Shown: positions 50,835 to 60,894 of the stretch, piece by piece
Layout: every line of letters starts with the position of its first letter
How positions within the stretch are numbered: the first letter of the stretch is position 1
DNA from: Halomonas beimenensis
GTDB taxonomy: Bacteria; Pseudomonadota; Gammaproteobacteria; Pseudomonadales; Halomonadaceae
Assembly: GCF_002549795.1 (NCBI RefSeq)
Contig: NZ_CP021435.1
Coordinates: forward strand, 3,658,001 to 3,722,000
Direction: 5' to 3'
DNA: 64,000 nucleotides
The notes under the pieces: model-generated
The model's database searches: none
What the model was told of the DNA's origin: nothing
What the model saw: the letters and a program-made list of their open reading frames with translations, nothing else
Position numbers and translations under genes: made by a program

Positions 50835-51302
50835 TCAGGACGCCTGGATATCGATGCGGCGGGGCTTGAGTTCCTCGCGCTTGGGCAGGACCACCTCGCA
50901 CACGCCGTTGCGGAAACGGGCCTCGGCCCGGTCGGGGTCCAGGCCTTCCGGTAGGGACACGGATCGGCTGAACTCGCCGGCCGCCCGCTCGCGCCGGAAG
51001 TGGGTACGGCGCTCGCCGGTGTCCGCCTCGGCCCCGCCGCCCCGACGGCCGCTGACGGTCAGCACGTTGTCCTGCAGGCTGACCTCGAGCTCCTCGGCGG
51101 CGAGCCCGGGCGCGAACACATAGACCCGCACCGCATCGTCGGTGCGCCCCACGTTGATCATCGGGAAGCTGCCCCGGGGCACCGACCGGATGTCGGCGGC
51201 TCCCGGGTCCGGCCACATCTCGTCGAAGAAGCGCCGGAACCAGTCGCCCCCGGGCGCCCACGCAGGATCGAAACGCCTGAGATCTCCGAACATGTCGAAC
51301 AC
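50835..51302 (-). CDS. small heat shock protein (Hsp20 family)
   Basis: The 155-residue product has a Phe-rich N-terminal arm (MFDMFGDLRRF, WFRRFFDEMW) and an alpha-crystallin domain (about 45-150) with VYVFAPGLAAEELEVSLQDNVLTVSG and NGVCEVVLPKREE. It is the first gene of the pair, behind a sigma-32-like promoter. Confidence 0.94.
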   Translation of the reverse strand: MFDMFGDLRRFDPAWAPGGDWFRRFFDEMWPDPGAADIRSVPRGSFPMINVGRTDDAVRVYVFAPGLAAEELEVSLQDNVLTVSGRRGGGAEADTGERRTHFRRERAAGEFSRSVSLPEGLDPDRAEARFRNGVCEVVLPKREELKPRRIDIQAS

Positions 51303-51363
51303 CTCCTGTCACCTCTGTGATGACTCGAGACGGAAGGCGGCGAATGTCGCCCTCTCATCATCC

Positions 51364-51392
51364 TAGATAGGAGCACCCGGACGGTTTTCAAG
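51364..51392 (-). promoter_or_regulatory. sigma-32-type promoter of the hsp20 pair
   Basis: On the minus strand a perfect CTTGAAA (51386-51392) and TCCTATCTA (51364-51372; consensus CCCCATNTA) are 13 bases apart, 62 bases before the first hsp20 start. Confidence 0.7.
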
Positions 51393-51477
51393 TCCCCCGG
51401 CACGGCCGCGACGCGGACGGCGAATTGCGCTAGAATCGCGGGTTTCCGCCCACCGGCCAGGAGTCCCAGGCAACGCC

Positions 51478-52512
51478 ATGGCCCTACGCATCGCCATCAA
51501 CGGTTACGGCCGCATCGGCCAGTGCGTGCTGCGCGCGCTCGTCGAGCGCGACGCGCCGGAGCTGGAGGTGGTGGCCATCAACGAGCTCTCCGGGCTCGAT
51601 ACCATCGCCTACCTGACCCGCTACGACACGACCCATGGCCGCTTTCCCGGCCGGGTCGAGGTGCGGGGTGACCACCTGGTGATCGACGACCATCCCATCC
51701 GGGTGCTCTCCGAGGGCGACCCCTCCGCCCTGCCCTGGGACGAGCTCGGCATCGACCTGGTGCTGGAGTGTTCCGGCAGCTTCAAGGACCGGGCCACCGC
51801 CGAGGCCCACCTGGCGGCCGGCGCCGGGCGGCTGCTGTTCTCCCAGCCCGCCGAGAGCGACGTGGACGCCACCATCGTCAGCGGCATCAACGACGCCGAC
51901 CTGACCCCGCGCTGCCGCGTGATCTCCGCCGCCTCCTGCACCACCAACTGCCTGGTGCCGGTGCTCACCGTGCTGGACGAGGCCCTGGGCATCGAGCACG
52001 GCGTCACCACTACCATCCATTCGGCAATGAACGACCAGCCGGTGATCGATGCCTACCACCAGACCGACCTGCGTCTGACCCGCTCCGCCATGCACTCGAT
52101 CGTGCCGGTGGACACCGGCCTGGGCCGCGGCATCAACCGCTTGATGCCGCACCTGGCCGGGCGTTTCGAGTGCCTGCACGTGCGGGTCCCGACCATCAAC
52201 GTCTCGGCCATGGACCTGTCGATCTGCGTGCGCACCGACACCTCGGCCCGCGCCGTGAACGCCCTGCTGCGCGAGGCCAGTCGGCGACGGCTCGCGGGCC
52301 TGCTCGGCTATACCGAGGAGCCCATGGCCTCGGTCGACTTCAACCACGATCCGCGCTCCGGTATCGTGGACGCCACCCAGACCCGGGTGGCCGGCGGCCG
52401 CCTGATCAAGATGATGTGCTGGTTCGACAACGAGTGGGGGTTCGCCAACCGCATGCTCGACGTCACCGGTCGCATCGCCCGGCTGGGCCCGGTGCCACCC
52501 TCCGACGCCTGA
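51478..52512 (+). CDS. epd: erythrose-4-phosphate dehydrogenase (Epd type)
   Basis: Epd oxidises erythrose 4-phosphate to 4-phosphoerythronate for pyridoxal phosphate synthesis. The 344-residue GAPDH-fold protein has [15 protein letters not shown], the active-site SAASCTTNC (Cys at about 157) and [10 protein letters not shown]. It fits Epd better than Gap[18 protein letters not shown] replaces the usual GapA segment, and [14 protein letters not shown] and [10 protein letters not shown] match E. coli Epd. It opens the epd-pgk-fbaA operon. A TAGAAT -10 lies at 51431-51436. It could also serve as the glycolytic GAPDH here. Confidence 0.88.
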   Translation: MALRIAINGYGRIGQCVLRALVERDAPELEVVAINELSGLDTIAYLTRYDTTHGRFPGRVEVRGDHLVIDDHPIRVLSEGDPSALPWDELGIDLVLECSGSFKDRATAEAHLAAGAGRLLFSQPAESDVDATIVSGINDADLTPRCRVISAASCTTNCLVPVLTVLDEALGIEHGVTTTIHSAMNDQPVIDAYHQTDLRLTRSAMHSIVPVDTGLGRGINRLMPHLAGRFECLHVRVPTINVSAMDLSICVRTDTSARAVNALLREASRRRLAGLLGYTEEPMASVDFNHDPRSGIVDATQTRVAGGRLIKMMCWFDNEWGFANRMLDVTGRIARLGPVPPSDA

Positions 52513-52549
52513 TCCCCCTTCGGCTTTCCCAGACGAGGAATCTGCTTCC

Positions 52550-53713
52550 ATGAACGTGCGCAAGATGACCGACCTCGACCTCCGCGGCAAGCGGGTGCTG
52601 ATCCGCGAGGACCTGAACGTGCCCGTCAAGCACGGCAAGGTGACCAGCGATGCTCGCCTGCGGGCGGCCCTGCCGACCATCGAGGCGGCGCTCGAGGCCG
52701 GTGCCAAGGTGATGCTGATGAGCCACCTGGGACGCCCCACCGAGGGCGAGCCGGCGGAGGAGTTCTCCCTGGCCCCGGTGGCCGACCACCTGGGTGGCCT
52801 GCTCGAGCGCCGGGTTGGCCTGGTCAAGGACTACCTGGGCACCGAGCTCGCCCTCGAGGAGGGCGAGGTGGTGCTGCTCGAGAACGTGCGCTTCAACCCG
52901 GGCGAGAAGAAGGACGACGAGGCGCTGGCCAGGCAGTACGCCGCCCTGTGCGACGTCTACGTGATGGACGCCTTCGGCACCGCCCACCGCGCCCAGGCCT
53001 CCACCCACGGCGTGGCCCGCTTCGCCCCCGAGGCCTGCGCCGGCCCGCTGCTGGCCCAGGAGCTCGAGGCCCTGGAGAAGGCGCTGGCTACCCCGAAGCG
53101 GCCGATGACCGCCATCGTCGGCGGCTCCAAGGTCTCCACCAAGCTCGAGGTCCTCAACGCCCTGTCCGAGAAGTGCGACCGGATCATCGTCGGCGGCGGC
53201 ATCGCCAACACCTTCATCGCCGCGGCCGGCTACAACGTCGGCAAGTCGCTGCACGAGGCCGACCTGATCGAGGCGGCCAAGGCGCTGATGGCCAAGGTCG
53301 AGATCCCGCTGCCCACCGACGTGGTGGTCGCCACCGAGTTCTCCGAGCAGGCCTCCGCCGTGACCAAGCCCGTCGACCAGGTGAACGACGACGAGATGAT
53401 CCTCGACATCGGTCCCGAGACCGCCGCCCGCCTCGGCGAGCAGCTCAAGGCCGCCGGCACCATCCTGTGGAACGGCCCGGTGGGCGTGTTCGAGATCGAC
53501 CAGTTCGGCCATGGCACCGAGGCCCTGTCCCGGGCCATTGCCGAGAGCGAGGCCTTCTCCATCGCCGGCGGCGGCGACACCCTGGCCGCCATCGACAAGT
53601 ACGGCATCGCGGATCGGGTCTCCTACATCTCCACCGGCGGCGGCGCCTTCCTCGAGTACGTGGAAGGCAAGACCCTGCCGGCGGTGGCCGCCCTGGAAGC
53701 CGCGGCCCGCTAA
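52550..53713 (+). CDS. pgk: phosphoglycerate kinase
   Basis: Pgk interconverts 1,3-bisphosphoglycerate and 3-phosphoglycerate with ATP formation. The 387-residue product starts [25 protein letters not shown] and has MLMSHLGRP, the [13 protein letters not shown] loop and the C-terminal [14 protein letters not shown]. Length and motifs are normal. It lies 37 bases after epd and 69 before fbaA. Confidence 0.98.
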   Translation: MNVRKMTDLDLRGKRVLIREDLNVPVKHGKVTSDARLRAALPTIEAALEAGAKVMLMSHLGRPTEGEPAEEFSLAPVADHLGGLLERRVGLVKDYLGTELALEEGEVVLLENVRFNPGEKKDDEALARQYAALCDVYVMDAFGTAHRAQASTHGVARFAPEACAGPLLAQELEALEKALATPKRPMTAIVGGSKVSTKLEVLNALSEKCDRIIVGGGIANTFIAAAGYNVGKSLHEADLIEAAKALMAKVEIPLPTDVVVATEFSEQASAVTKPVDQVNDDEMILDIGPETAARLGEQLKAAGTILWNGPVGVFEIDQFGHGTEALSRAIAESEAFSIAGGGDTLAAIDKYGIADRVSYISTGGGAFLEYVEGKTLPAVAALEAAAR

Positions 53714-53782
53714 TCCCCTGACACTATCGAGACGGACGCGGCGCCGGCCCGCCGCGCTCCCCACGCAACATAAGGTGACTCC

Positions 53783-54847
53783 ATGGCACTGATCAGCATG
53801 CGCCAACTGCTGGACCACGCCGCCGAACACGGCTACGGCGTGCCGGCCTTCAACGTCAACAACCTCGAGCAGATGCGCGCCATCATGGAGGCCGCCGACG
53901 AGACCGACTCCCCGGTGATCGTCCAGGCCTCCGCCGGCGCCCGCAAGTACGCCGGCGCGCCCTTCCTGCGCCACCTGATCCTCGCCGCCGTCGAGGAGTT
54001 CCCGCACATCCCGGTGGTCATGCACCAGGACCACGGCACCAGCCCCGCCGTGTGCCAGCGCTCCATCCAGCTGGGCTTCTCCTCGGTGATGATGGACGGC
54101 TCGCTCAAGGAAGACGGCAAGACCCCGGCCGACTACGCCTACAACGTCGAGGTCACCCGCCGCACCGTGGAGATGGCCCATGCCTGCGGCGTCTCCGTGG
54201 AGGGCGAGCTGGGCTGCCTGGGCAGTCTGGAGACCGGCATGGCCGGCGAGGAAGACGGCGTGGGTGCCGAGGGCAAGCTCGATCACGACCAGCTGCTCAC
54301 CGACCCGGAAGAGGCCGCCGAGTTCGTCAAGGCGACCCAGGTGGACGCCCTGGCCATCGCCATCGGCACCAGCCACGGCGCCTACAAGTTCACCAAGCCG
54401 CCCACCGGCGACACTCTCTCCATCCAGCGCATCAAGGAGATCCACGCCCGCATCCCCGAGACCCACCTGGTGATGCACGGCTCCTCCTCGGTGCCCCAGG
54501 AGTGGCTCGAGGTGATCAACGAGTTCGGCGGCGCCATCCCCGAGACCTACGGCGTGCCGGTCGAGGAGATCGTCGAGGGCATCAGGCACGGCGTGCGCAA
54601 GGTCAACATCGACACCGACCTGCGCCTGGCCTCCACCGGCGCCGTGCGTCGCTTCCTGGCCCAGAACCCGGCCGAGTTCGACCCGCGCAAGTTCCTCAAG
54701 GTCAGCACCGCGGCCATGAAGGACGTCTGCAAGGCCCGCTACGAGGCCTTCGGCACCGCCGGCCAGGCCAGCAAGATCAAGCCGATCAACCTCGAGGAAA
54801 TGTTCCTGCGCTACGAGCGCGGCGAGCTGGACCCGCGGGTGAAGTGA
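53783..54847 (+). CDS. fbaA: class II fructose-bisphosphate aldolase
   Basis: This zinc-dependent aldolase of 354 residues starts [27 protein letters not shown] and contains the zinc ligands and active-site residues in [22 protein letters not shown] and [10 protein letters not shown]. It belongs to the subgroup found in proteobacterial Calvin-cycle or pgk operons (CbbA-like) rather than the enterobacterial FbaA length. A terminator follows. Confidence 0.96.
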   Translation: MALISMRQLLDHAAEHGYGVPAFNVNNLEQMRAIMEAADETDSPVIVQASAGARKYAGAPFLRHLILAAVEEFPHIPVVMHQDHGTSPAVCQRSIQLGFSSVMMDGSLKEDGKTPADYAYNVEVTRRTVEMAHACGVSVEGELGCLGSLETGMAGEEDGVGAEGKLDHDQLLTDPEEAAEFVKATQVDALAIAIGTSHGAYKFTKPPTGDTLSIQRIKEIHARIPETHLVMHGSSSVPQEWLEVINEFGGAIPETYGVPVEEIVEGIRHGVRKVNIDTDLRLASTGAVRRFLAQNPAEFDPRKFLKVSTAAMKDVCKARYEAFGTAGQASKIKPINLEEMFLRYERGELDPRVK

Positions 54848-54868
54848 TCCCCTGCCTGGCAGATCCTG

Positions 54869-54897
54869 AAAGGGCGGCCCGAGAGGTCGCCCTTTCG
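54869..54897 (+). terminator. Rho-independent terminator of epd-pgk-fbaA
   Basis: AAAGGGCG pairs with CGCCCTTT around an 11-base loop, 21 bases after the fbaA stop. Confidence 0.75.
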
Positions 54898-54998
54898 CGT
54901 TCCAGGCCCTACCCTCAAGCGGCGAACACGCCGACAACCGAGGAGGCCACCATGGAAGGCCGCGTCACCACTCCTGCTCCTGCATCCGGGGGGCGTCG

Positions 54999-56030
54999 AT
55001 GCTGAGTGCCATGCCCTTGGGCGTCGCCTTCACCCGGTTCGCCTCCCGCACCCTGGTGATCGGCGTGGCGGGCACCCAACTGGCCCGCATCGTCGACGAC
55101 CTGGCCGACCGCACCGGGCTCGGCGAGGCCATCGCCGGCGCCGTCCTGATGGGCATGGCCACCTCGCTGTCGGGCCTGGTGCTGTCGGTCTCCGCGGCGC
55201 TGGCCGACCGCCCCGTCCTGGCGATGAGCAACGCGCTGGGCGGCATCGCCGTGCAGACCCTCTTCCTGACCGTCGCCGACCTGGTCTACCGCCGCGCCAA
55301 CCTGGAGCACGCCGCGGCCTCCCTCGGCAACCTGCTGCAGGGCGGGCTGCTGCTGTGCCTGCTGGCGCTGGTGCTGGTGGGACGCTTCGCCCCGGACTGG
55401 ACCCTGCTGGCGGTCCACCCGGTCACCCCGCTGATGGTGCTCGTCTACCTCTTCGGCTTGCGGCTGGCGGAGCGCACCCGGGACCAGCCCATGTGGCGGC
55501 CCGCCCAGACCCGGGAGACCGCCCCGGACCTGCCGGACCCGCGCGCCCTGGCTCGCTCGGCCCTGGCCCTGTGGCTGAGCTTCGCGGGCCTGGCCCTGGC
55601 GCTGGGCGTGAGCGGCTGGCTGATGGAAGGGGCCGCGGCGGTGATCGCCGCGGAGACCGGCCTCGGCCAGTCGGTGGTCGGGACACTGATGACCGCCGTG
55701 GTCACCTCGCTGCCGGAGCTGGTCACCACCATCGCGGCGGTCCGCCGGGGGGCGCTGACCCTGGCGGTGGCGGGCATCATCGGCGGCAATGCCTTCGACA
55801 CCCTCTTCATGGCCGCCTCGGACCTCGCCTACCGGGGCGGCTCCATCTACCACGCCATCCCCGACGGCGTGGCACTGTGGGTGGCGCTGTCGCTGCTGAT
55901 GACCGCCATCCTGATGGTCGGCATGATCCATCGCGAGCGCCTGGGCCCGGGGCGCATCGGCTTCGAGAGCCTGGCCATCGCCGGCTGCTACCTGGCCGGG
56001 GCGCTGATGCTGGTCGTCGCCTCACCTTGA
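54999..56030 (+). CDS. CaCA-family sodium/calcium exchanger-like protein
   Basis: The 343-residue inner-membrane protein has two homologous halves with about 10 helices. Each half carries an alpha-repeat: MGMATSLSGLVLSVSAALADRPVLAMSNALGG (about 52-83) and TAVVTSLPELVTTIAAVRRGALTLAVAGIIGGNAFDTLF (about 232-270). Known members exchange Na+ or H+ for Ca2+ or other cations. The first repeat is less canonical (LSGLV in place of LPEL-type), so ion specificity is open. It stands alone between a terminator and the HAD gene. Confidence 0.85.
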   Translation: MLSAMPLGVAFTRFASRTLVIGVAGTQLARIVDDLADRTGLGEAIAGAVLMGMATSLSGLVLSVSAALADRPVLAMSNALGGIAVQTLFLTVADLVYRRANLEHAAASLGNLLQGGLLLCLLALVLVGRFAPDWTLLAVHPVTPLMVLVYLFGLRLAERTRDQPMWRPAQTRETAPDLPDPRALARSALALWLSFAGLALALGVSGWLMEGAAAVIAAETGLGQSVVGTLMTAVVTSLPELVTTIAAVRRGALTLAVAGIIGGNAFDTLFMAASDLAYRGGSIYHAIPDGVALWVALSLLMTAILMVGMIHRERLGPGRIGFESLAIAGCYLAGALMLVVASP

Positions 56031-56208
56031 GGCGGCCATGGGCGACGCAACGGCCCGCCGACACCGGCACGGCGCAACCGTGCACCAAATGTTGAATTGA
56101 AAAACACTGTTCACAAAGTCGAAAAATTCGTCTTAAACTAAGGATGAACGCGGCCGATATGACACAATAGCCCTGTAGCTGATTTGAGACACCCGCGAGG
56201 TGACGGTG

Positions 56209-56895
56209 ATGGCACGCCCACTCTGCCTGCTCTTCGATTGCGACGGCACCCTGGTCGACAGCGAGCCGCTGCTGGCCTCGGAGATGGAGACCAGCCTGAC
56301 CGCCGTGGGCCTGCCCTTCCGCGCCAGCGATTACACCGGCGAGTTTCGCGGCGCCCGCTTCCGCCACATCGTCGCCGAGCTGGAGCGGCGCCACGGCACC
56401 GTGGATGCCCAGCGCCTGGAGGTCCTGGAACGCGACATGCGCGCCAACCTCAACCGCCGGCTGGCCACCGAGCTCACGCCCATCACCGGCGCCACCGAGG
56501 CCCTGGCCGCCCTCTCCGGCCACCCCATGGGGGTGGTCTCCAACGGCCCGGTGAACAAGATCCGCACCTCGCTGATCGCCACCGAGCTCGAGGCGGTCTT
56601 CGGCCGGCACCTGTTCAGCGCCTACGAGGCCCAGTGCTGGAAGCCCGACCCCTGCCTGTTCCGCCATGCCGCCGCGATGATGGGCTATGCCCCCGAGGAC
56701 TGCGTGGCCATCGACGACGCCATCGTCGGGGTCAAGGCGGCCCTGGCCGCCGGCATGACGGTGATCCACCTCAACCGCTTCCCCGACGCCGAGGAGACCC
56801 CGGAGGGTGCCCTGACCATCACCAGCATGTTCCAGCTGCCCACCGTGATCCGCCGGCTGGAGCAGGACCGCACCCTGGCCGCCTCCCAGGCCTGA
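56209..56895 (+). CDS. HAD-superfamily phosphatase, YieH-like
   Basis: The 228-residue protein is a HAD hydrolase with motif I DCDGTLVDSEP (nucleophile and acid Asp at about 12 and 14), motif II VVSNGP, motif III Lys in KPDP and motif IV AIDDAIVGVKAA, plus a helical cap between I and II. It resembles E. coli YieH, a 6-phosphogluconate/PLP phosphatase, but substrate assignment from sequence is unsafe. GAGGTG lies 6 bases before the chosen ATG; a GTG nine bases upstream is less likely. Confidence 0.88.
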   Translation: MARPLCLLFDCDGTLVDSEPLLASEMETSLTAVGLPFRASDYTGEFRGARFRHIVAELERRHGTVDAQRLEVLERDMRANLNRRLATELTPITGATEALAALSGHPMGVVSNGPVNKIRTSLIATELEAVFGRHLFSAYEAQCWKPDPCLFRHAAAMMGYAPEDCVAIDDAIVGVKAALAAGMTVIHLNRFPDAEETPEGALTITSMFQLPTVIRRLEQDRTLAASQA

Positions 56896-56988
56896 GCCCT
56901 CCGGCACAGGCGACTCGCATGCCCCATCGCGCTGGCAGCCCGATGGCCCCCAGGAGTCAGGGCAGCGGCCGACGCTGGACGGTTCGCC

Positions 56989-58722
56989 TCACGCTCGCTT
57001 CGATGCCCCCCTGAACCGGTCCTTGAACCAGGTGAACAGGTACCCGCGCGGCTCATCGACCCCGGTGACGACGTAACGAAGCGTATAGGGATTGTGGAGC
57101 GTCGCCTGCAGCATGGGCTCCACCCACTGGACGCCGCAGAACAGAATCTCGTCGCCGGCCTCGAGGGGACGTTCCCCCTTCGGCAGCATGATCGACCGGC
57201 CCGCCCGGCGGATCGCGAGGGCCTCGCACGGGAGCTTCGACGGGAACGCCCGCGCATCGCGACACAGCGCACCGAGCGTGATCGCCCCCTCATCGGCCAG
57301 GTAGTCGGTCACGGCCGGGGCCTCCCCCGGGACCAGCCTGATCGACCACAGGTGCGGGGGAGCCGCCCCCATCGCCACCTGGAGACGAGCCACCAGCTCT
57401 TCCGTCAGGACCGGTTCGCGGTCGGCCAGCCAGTCGATCAATTCCTGGACGAGGGGCGAGATCAGCAGCTTCAGGATCCGGCGCGCCGTCGTCAGGCTGT
57501 GCTGGAGGACCAGGTCGGCCCGGGCGGCATCGAACGCGACCTGGTTCTCGTGACTGTTCTGGCGCACGATGCGAAACGCCTCCGGATTGAAGGCCGTCAC
57601 CGCCAGCAGCGTATTGAGGTTGTCGGAATCATGGTCCGTCGCGGCGACGACCCCGGCCGCGTCGCCGATCCCCGCCGCCCCCAGGGCGGAATGATCGGCG
57701 TGCGCCTGGACCACGACCGTCCCTTCTCCGACCTCCGAGGCGTCCACGTCCTGGTCGATGATGCGCACGCCGATGCCATGGGCCTGTAGGTGGCGATGGA
57801 TGCAGTGCCCCATCCGTCCATACCCGCACAGGACCCAGTCGCCCCGCGGGACCTGTAACGGCGCTCCGAGCTCGACGCCACGCACGCCCACGAACCACGC
57901 ATTGAGGTTGTGCAGTTCGGCCCGTGCGATCGCCCAGTAGACGAGCTGGGCGAAGATCTCGAACGGGTCGACGACCGTCACGTTGTCCAGCGCCCGCAGG
58001 TTGGCCTCGTGGCGGGCCGAGGTCGAACGGCAGATGACCCGGAGACGAGGATTCAGGTGCCGAGCCATCACCGCGATCTTGAGGTTGACGTCGTCATCGT
58101 TCGTCAGCGTGACCAGGGCCCGGCATGCCGGGTGTGCTACCCCCGCGGCCAGGAGGTGTTTCGGCGCGCTGGCATCCGCATGGAGTCCCGGCATCGGGAC
58201 CGTGTAGTCGCGCACGCCCAGAGCCTTGATGCGTTCCAGGTCGGAGTCGAGTATCACCGCGCGCATATGGTGGTCGCTCAGGCCCCGCGCCAGCAGGCTG
58301 CCGGTATCGCCGAAACCGCAGAGGATGACGAAAGGGGCCACGTTACGCTCGACCTTGCGGGCGAACCGGAACCGGTCCATGGCCTGAATGAAATGGGGAT
58401 GCTGCACCAGGCCGATCAGCGAGCCGATCGCGTAGAACCAGGCGATGACGCCGGTATAGAGGCAGAAGATGGTCCACAGGCGCTGCTCGTCGCTGAAGCC
58501 GTTCGGCAGTTCGCCGAACCCGGTCGTGGTCGCCGTGTAGGTGAAGAAATAGAAGGCATGGAAGAGGTTCATGCGCGTCGTCTCGCCATCGACGACCTGG
58601 CCTGGCATCAGGGCCATGCCCAGGATGCCCACCGAGTACACGAACAGCAGCGCGAACAGCGGCCGGCGCATGTAGCGCAGGACGATCATCGTCACGCGGT
58701 CGAGATCGGAGGTCGGCGTCAT
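56989..58722 (-). CDS. potassium channel with two RCK (TrkA-N) domains
   Basis: The 577-residue inner-membrane protein has two transmembrane helices (about 22-40 and 83-104) around a pore with the filter TTTGFGE (65-71). After the pore come two Rossmann RCK domains, VILCGFGDTGSLLARGL (about 133) and WVLCGYGRMGHCIHRHL (about 293), and C-terminal TrkA_C-like segments to the end. This is the architecture of large bacterial RCK-gated K+ channels. A small four-helix membrane protein is encoded immediately upstream on the same strand. Confidence 0.9.
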   Translation of the reverse strand: MTPTSDLDRVTMIVLRYMRRPLFALLFVYSVGILGMALMPGQVVDGETTRMNLFHAFYFFTYTATTTGFGELPNGFSDEQRLWTIFCLYTGVIAWFYAIGSLIGLVQHPHFIQAMDRFRFARKVERNVAPFVILCGFGDTGSLLARGLSDHHMRAVILDSDLERIKALGVRDYTVPMPGLHADASAPKHLLAAGVAHPACRALVTLTNDDDVNLKIAVMARHLNPRLRVICRSTSARHEANLRALDNVTVVDPFEIFAQLVYWAIARAELHNLNAWFVGVRGVELGAPLQVPRGDWVLCGYGRMGHCIHRHLQAHGIGVRIIDQDVDASEVGEGTVVVQAHADHSALGAAGIGDAAGVVAATDHDSDNLNTLLAVTAFNPEAFRIVRQNSHENQVAFDAARADLVLQHSLTTARRILKLLISPLVQELIDWLADREPVLTEELVARLQVAMGAAPPHLWSIRLVPGEAPAVTDYLADEGAITLGALCRDARAFPSKLPCEALAIRRAGRSIMLPKGERPLEAGDEILFCGVQWVEPMLQATLHNPYTLRYVVTGVDEPRGYLFTWFKDRFRGASKRA

Positions 58723-58763
58723 GCGTTCAACCCTCCCCCTGCCTGTCCCGGATCGCGACCGCG

Positions 58764-59147
58764 CTAGCGACGCGAGAGCAGCGTATCGCCCACCAGGATC
58801 GTCGTCGCGACGATGTTCGCGACCAGCGCTCCCGTCGCGATCGAGACGATATCGGCCATGTCGGCAGGTCCCGGCCCGCCCCCGCCAGCGGGTTCCGCGA
58901 CGATCCAGACGACACGGGCCGTGATCAGCAGAAACCCGGCCACCAGGCCGGACGCCAGCAGCAGCGCCCCGATCTGGGAGCGATCCCCCAGCTTCAGGCC
59001 GATCGCGACCAGATTGACGATGATGGTGAACGTGAGAATCCAGACATTATGGTGCTCAGGGGTCTCGACGCCCCCCACCACGAACGCGTAATTGAGGCTC
59101 AGGGTAAGGATGATGAAAAAGCCGAAGACGACGCGTTCGAGATTCAC
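58764..59147 (-). CDS. small four-helix membrane protein (DUF6394-like)
   Basis: The 127-residue product has four hydrophobic segments (about 5-25, 33-50, 60-84, 100-123) separated by short loops, a conserved-looking PEHHNVW and GDRSQIGALLLAS. I associate this pattern with the DUF6394 family, but that is from memory. It lies 41 bases upstream of the RCK channel gene on the same strand, so it could be an accessory subunit. No function can be read from it. Confidence 0.72.
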   Translation of the reverse strand: MNLERVVFGFFIILTLSLNYAFVVGGVETPEHHNVWILTFTIIVNLVAIGLKLGDRSQIGALLLASGLVAGFLLITARVVWIVAEPAGGGGPGPADMADIVSIATGALVANIVATTILVGDTLLSRR

Positions 59148-59364
59148 GGACCTGCTCCTGGCCGGGACGCGCCGTCAGTATAGGCATCAGCCCCCGGTGA
59201 CCGCGAACGCCACTACGGCGATGGGTTCAGGCAGCGGCCGGCATCCGGCAGCCCCCGGGCTCGTCGTTCGAGGCCCCGACCGAGGACAGGCCAACTCGAG
59301 CATGGCCGGGAGATCCTGCCGCGGGACATCGACCGAACGATCGGCCGGCAGGGTGTCGACCGGA

Positions 59365-59393
59365 TCGACCGCCGGCATTCCGCCCCGTATCAT
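59365..59393 (+). promoter_or_regulatory. promoter candidate of yciH
   Basis: TCGACC (59365-59370) and TATCAT (59388-59393) are 17 bases apart, 32 bases before the yciH start. The -10 is good; the -35 matches at three of six bases. The rest of the 278-base gap shows no gene. Confidence 0.45.
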
Positions 59394-59425
59394 CGAGGCA
59401 TCATCCGCACCATCCAGGAGGCCCC

Positions 59426-59800
59426 ATGGCATCCCTGAAGGACCAGCTGCGCGGCCTGGTCTACTCCACCGAACACGGCGATATCTGCCCCGAGTGTCGC
59501 GAGCCCCTCGCCGACTGCCGGTGCGCCGAGGCGGCCGAGGACGCGCGCCTGGCGAGCCTGGACGGCATCGTGCGCCTGCGCCGCGAGACCAAGGGCCGCA
59601 AGGGCAAGGGCGTGACCCTGATCGAGGGCGTGCCCCTGAAGGCCGAGGCGCTCAAGGCCCTGGCCAAGACCCTCAAGAAGCGCTGCGGGACCGGCGGCGC
59701 CCTCAAGGACGGGGTGATCGAGATCCAGGGCGACCAGCGCGAGATCCTCAAGGTCGAACTCGAGAAGCAGGGGTTCAAGGTCAAGCTGGCCGGCGGCTAG
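59426..59800 (+). CDS. yciH: SUI1/eIF1-like translation factor YciH
   Basis: The 124-residue product has an N-terminal zinc-ribbon-like segment (CPECREPLADCRC, about 21-33) and a C-terminal SUI1 domain (about 48-124) with RRETKGRKGKGVTLIEG and KKRCGTGGALKDGVIEIQGD. YciH is the bacterial homologue of eIF1 and can affect initiation fidelity in vitro. It has its own promoter candidate and stands alone. Confidence 0.94.
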   Translation: MASLKDQLRGLVYSTEHGDICPECREPLADCRCAEAAEDARLASLDGIVRLRRETKGRKGKGVTLIEGVPLKAEALKALAKTLKKRCGTGGALKDGVIEIQGDQREILKVELEKQGFKVKLAGG

Positions 59801-59827
59801 CCAGGTCCGAGCAGTGACCGTGCTCGG

Positions 59828-60721
59828 CTACACGGATCGGGACCGATCGGCTGGACCGGGCACCACTTTCTCAAGCCCCTCGAGCAGCGCGGTCAGCCCC
59901 GTCTCCGCGCTGGCCGAGACCTTGAGCGAGTAGAGATCGTCCGCCCGGGTCCGCCCCAGGTTCAGGCAGGCCACGGGCCGGCCAGCCAGGGCGGCCTCCC
60001 GGGCGAAGCGGAAGCCGGAATAGACCATCAGCGACGAGCCCACCACCAGCAGCCCGTCGGCCTCTTCCAGCAGCGCGAAGGCGTCGGCCACCCGGGCCTT
60101 GGGCACACTGTCGCCGAAGAACACCACGTCGGGCTTCCAGATGCCATCGCCGCAGCGGGTGCAGGCCGGCACGCGGAAGCGGGTGAAGTCCGCCTCCAGG
60201 TCGGCGTCGCCGTCGGGGCCCGCCCGGGCACCGGCCTCGAGCCAGTCGGGATTGCGCCGGGCCAGTTCGGCGTGCAGGTCGTGTCGCATCCGCGTCGCCC
60301 CGCAGCCCATGCAACGCACCAGGTCGGCACGGCCGTGCAGGTCGATCACCCGCCGCGAACCGGCCCGGCGATGCAGGCCATCGACGTTCTGGGTGATGAC
60401 CCCGGCCACGCGACCGGAGGCCTCGAGCCGGGCCAGGGCACGATGGGCGGCATTGGGCCGGGCCTCCTGCAGGGCACGGAAGCCGATCAGCGCCCGGGCC
60501 CAGTAGCGCTGGCGGGCGGCATGACTGGCCATGAAGACCTGATGACGCATCGGCGGCGAGCGCTTCCAGTCGCCCTGATCGTCCCGGTAGTCGGGGATGC
60601 CGCTGGCCGTGCTGATGCCCGCGCCGGTAAGCACGGCCAGGCGTGGCGTGCGGGCCACGAAGTCTACCAGGGCCTCGAGGCCGGGGCCGGAAGGGCTCGG
60701 GTTGCCCTCGATATCGCTCAT
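59828..60721 (-). CDS. NAD-dependent protein deacetylase (sirtuin)
   Basis: The 297-residue product is a Sir2 family enzyme with GAGISTASGIPDYRD near residue 35, TQNVDGLHRRAG, the catalytic HG in IDLHGRAD, a four-Cys zinc site (CMGCG and CTRCG), KPDVVFFGDSVP and GSSLMVYSGF. It removes acyl groups from lysine using NAD+. The ATG at 60721 follows AGGAG closely; an in-frame GTG four codons earlier overlaps that site. Its length matches the CobB-type/SIR2 class II-like enzymes of pseudomonads. Confidence 0.93.
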   Translation of the reverse strand: MSDIEGNPSPSGPGLEALVDFVARTPRLAVLTGAGISTASGIPDYRDDQGDWKRSPPMRHQVFMASHAARQRYWARALIGFRALQEARPNAAHRALARLEASGRVAGVITQNVDGLHRRAGSRRVIDLHGRADLVRCMGCGATRMRHDLHAELARRNPDWLEAGARAGPDGDADLEADFTRFRVPACTRCGDGIWKPDVVFFGDSVPKARVADAFALLEEADGLLVVGSSLMVYSGFRFAREAALAGRPVACLNLGRTRADDLYSLKVSASAETGLTALLEGLEKVVPGPADRSRSV

Positions 60722-60894
60722 CTCGCTCCTCACTCCTCGCCTTTAACCCCTCACTCAAATTTGGCGGTTCGTGGCCTGTCTCTTCACCCTTCACGCTTTG
60801 CCCCTCGCGACCGGCCCCTCGTACGAACCGAGCATGGCCCCGGGGGCCCAAGGTTGTCTAGAATGCAGGGGTTACCCACGGGCAAGGACTCCCG

